From Pectinophora gossypiella (lineage: Eukaryota; Arthropoda; Insecta; Lepidoptera; Gelechiidae): 64,000 nt of DNA. Location: positions 2,955,438 to 3,019,437 of the forward strand of contig NC_065415.1 in the NCBI RefSeq assembly GCF_024362695.1. Direction: 5' to 3'. Below are positions 63,850 through 64,000 of the stretch, piece by piece; positions within the stretch are counted from its first letter, which is position 1, and each line of letters begins with the position of its first letter. The notes below the pieces were generated by a model. The model was given only the letters and a program-made list of their open reading frames with translations, was not told the DNA's origin and made no database searches. The translations under genes and the position numbers were made by a program.

Positions 63850-64000
63850 TTTTCCGTGGTCCAGTGGTTGAGCGTTGGGCTAACAGGTTTGAATTCCGGT
63901 GGCAACATTTTATGATACAAAATAATTCACTTTGCGATTTATTGTTTTGTTAGGGTATTACAGGCTGATTGCCCAATAGTTAGATGATCTTACTGAGGAT
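63850..64000 (+). repeat. SINE-A, cut by the window end
   Basis: TTCCGTGGTCCAGTGGTTGA (box A), GGTTTGAATTCCGG (box B), ATTCACTTTGCGATTTATTG and TACAGGCTGATTGCCCAATA are in order. A deletion lies between the two boxes. The tail is beyond the window. Confidence 0.75.

Noticed and set aside
1..64000. CRISPR array, operon or other prokaryotic feature
   Set aside because: No regular short repeats with unique spacers and no ribosome binding sites; introns, SINEs and LTR elements show a eukaryotic genome.

Overview
The window looks like a piece of a moth or butterfly (lepidopteran) nuclear genome. It is AT-rich and gene-poor, the genes it has are split by GT-AG introns, and it is packed with tRNA-headed SINEs, palindromic MITEs and truncated LINEs. 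The strongest taxonomic clue is a tandem cluster of 30K-type low-molecular-weight lipoprotein genes, a family known from Lepidoptera. The species cannot be fixed by eye.

Layout. From 1 to about 27 kb there is no host gene I can support. This part holds dispersed repeats, LINE 3' ends and several foldback elements. At 27.2-28.5 kb lies a 5'-truncated LINE with an open RNase H ORF, followed by a cluster of SINE and MITE insertions to 31.9 kb. At 34.0-39.0 kb sits a structurally complete Ty3/gypsy retrotransposon on the minus strand. It has 191-bp LTRs with one difference seen by eye, a 4-bp target duplication (AGTG), a tRNA-Trp primer site, gag, pol and a small transmembrane ORF. Its CHCC Gag zinc knuckle and primer place it near the CsRn1/Kabuki clade.

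Host genes lie at 43.9-50.0 kb: three tandem plus-strand genes with the same plan. Each has a short signal-peptide exon ending in phase 0, then one long exon. Genes 1 (472 aa) and 3 (500 aa) each carry an Asn/Ser/Thr-rich linker with many N-glycosylation sequons, a conserved segment of about 80-90 aa that I do not recognise, and a C-terminal 30K lipoprotein domain. Gene 2 (103 aa) keeps only the signal peptide and the N-terminal region, so it would make a small secreted protein. A SINE fragment with a 9-bp target duplication lies directly at the start codon of gene 1. A jockey-type LINE with a 53-base poly(T) on the plus strand lies just past gene 3.

From 51.7 to 64 kb the sequence is repeats again. 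They include a 2.47-kb unit bounded by near-perfect 29-bp inverted repeats, which contains an array of roughly 250-bp monomers, a long GT microsatellite and a palindrome with nearly identical arms of about 140 bp.

Repeat names used below are local labels. SINE-A has a tRNA-like head (CGTGGTCCAGTGG..., TTCGAATCCCGG) and two tail types: A1 ends in GAAGAAGAAG, A2 ends near CCCAGCAGTGGGACGTATAT. SINE-B has a tRNA-like box A fused to a 5S-rRNA-like segment. SINE-C has a tRNA-like head and a GATGAT tail. MITE-D is a palindrome with ends CAGGGTGTTAGTGAC. Element-E has ends CATAGAATAA. Repeat-I, -J, -K and -L are other dispersed families. All comparisons were made by reading within the window.
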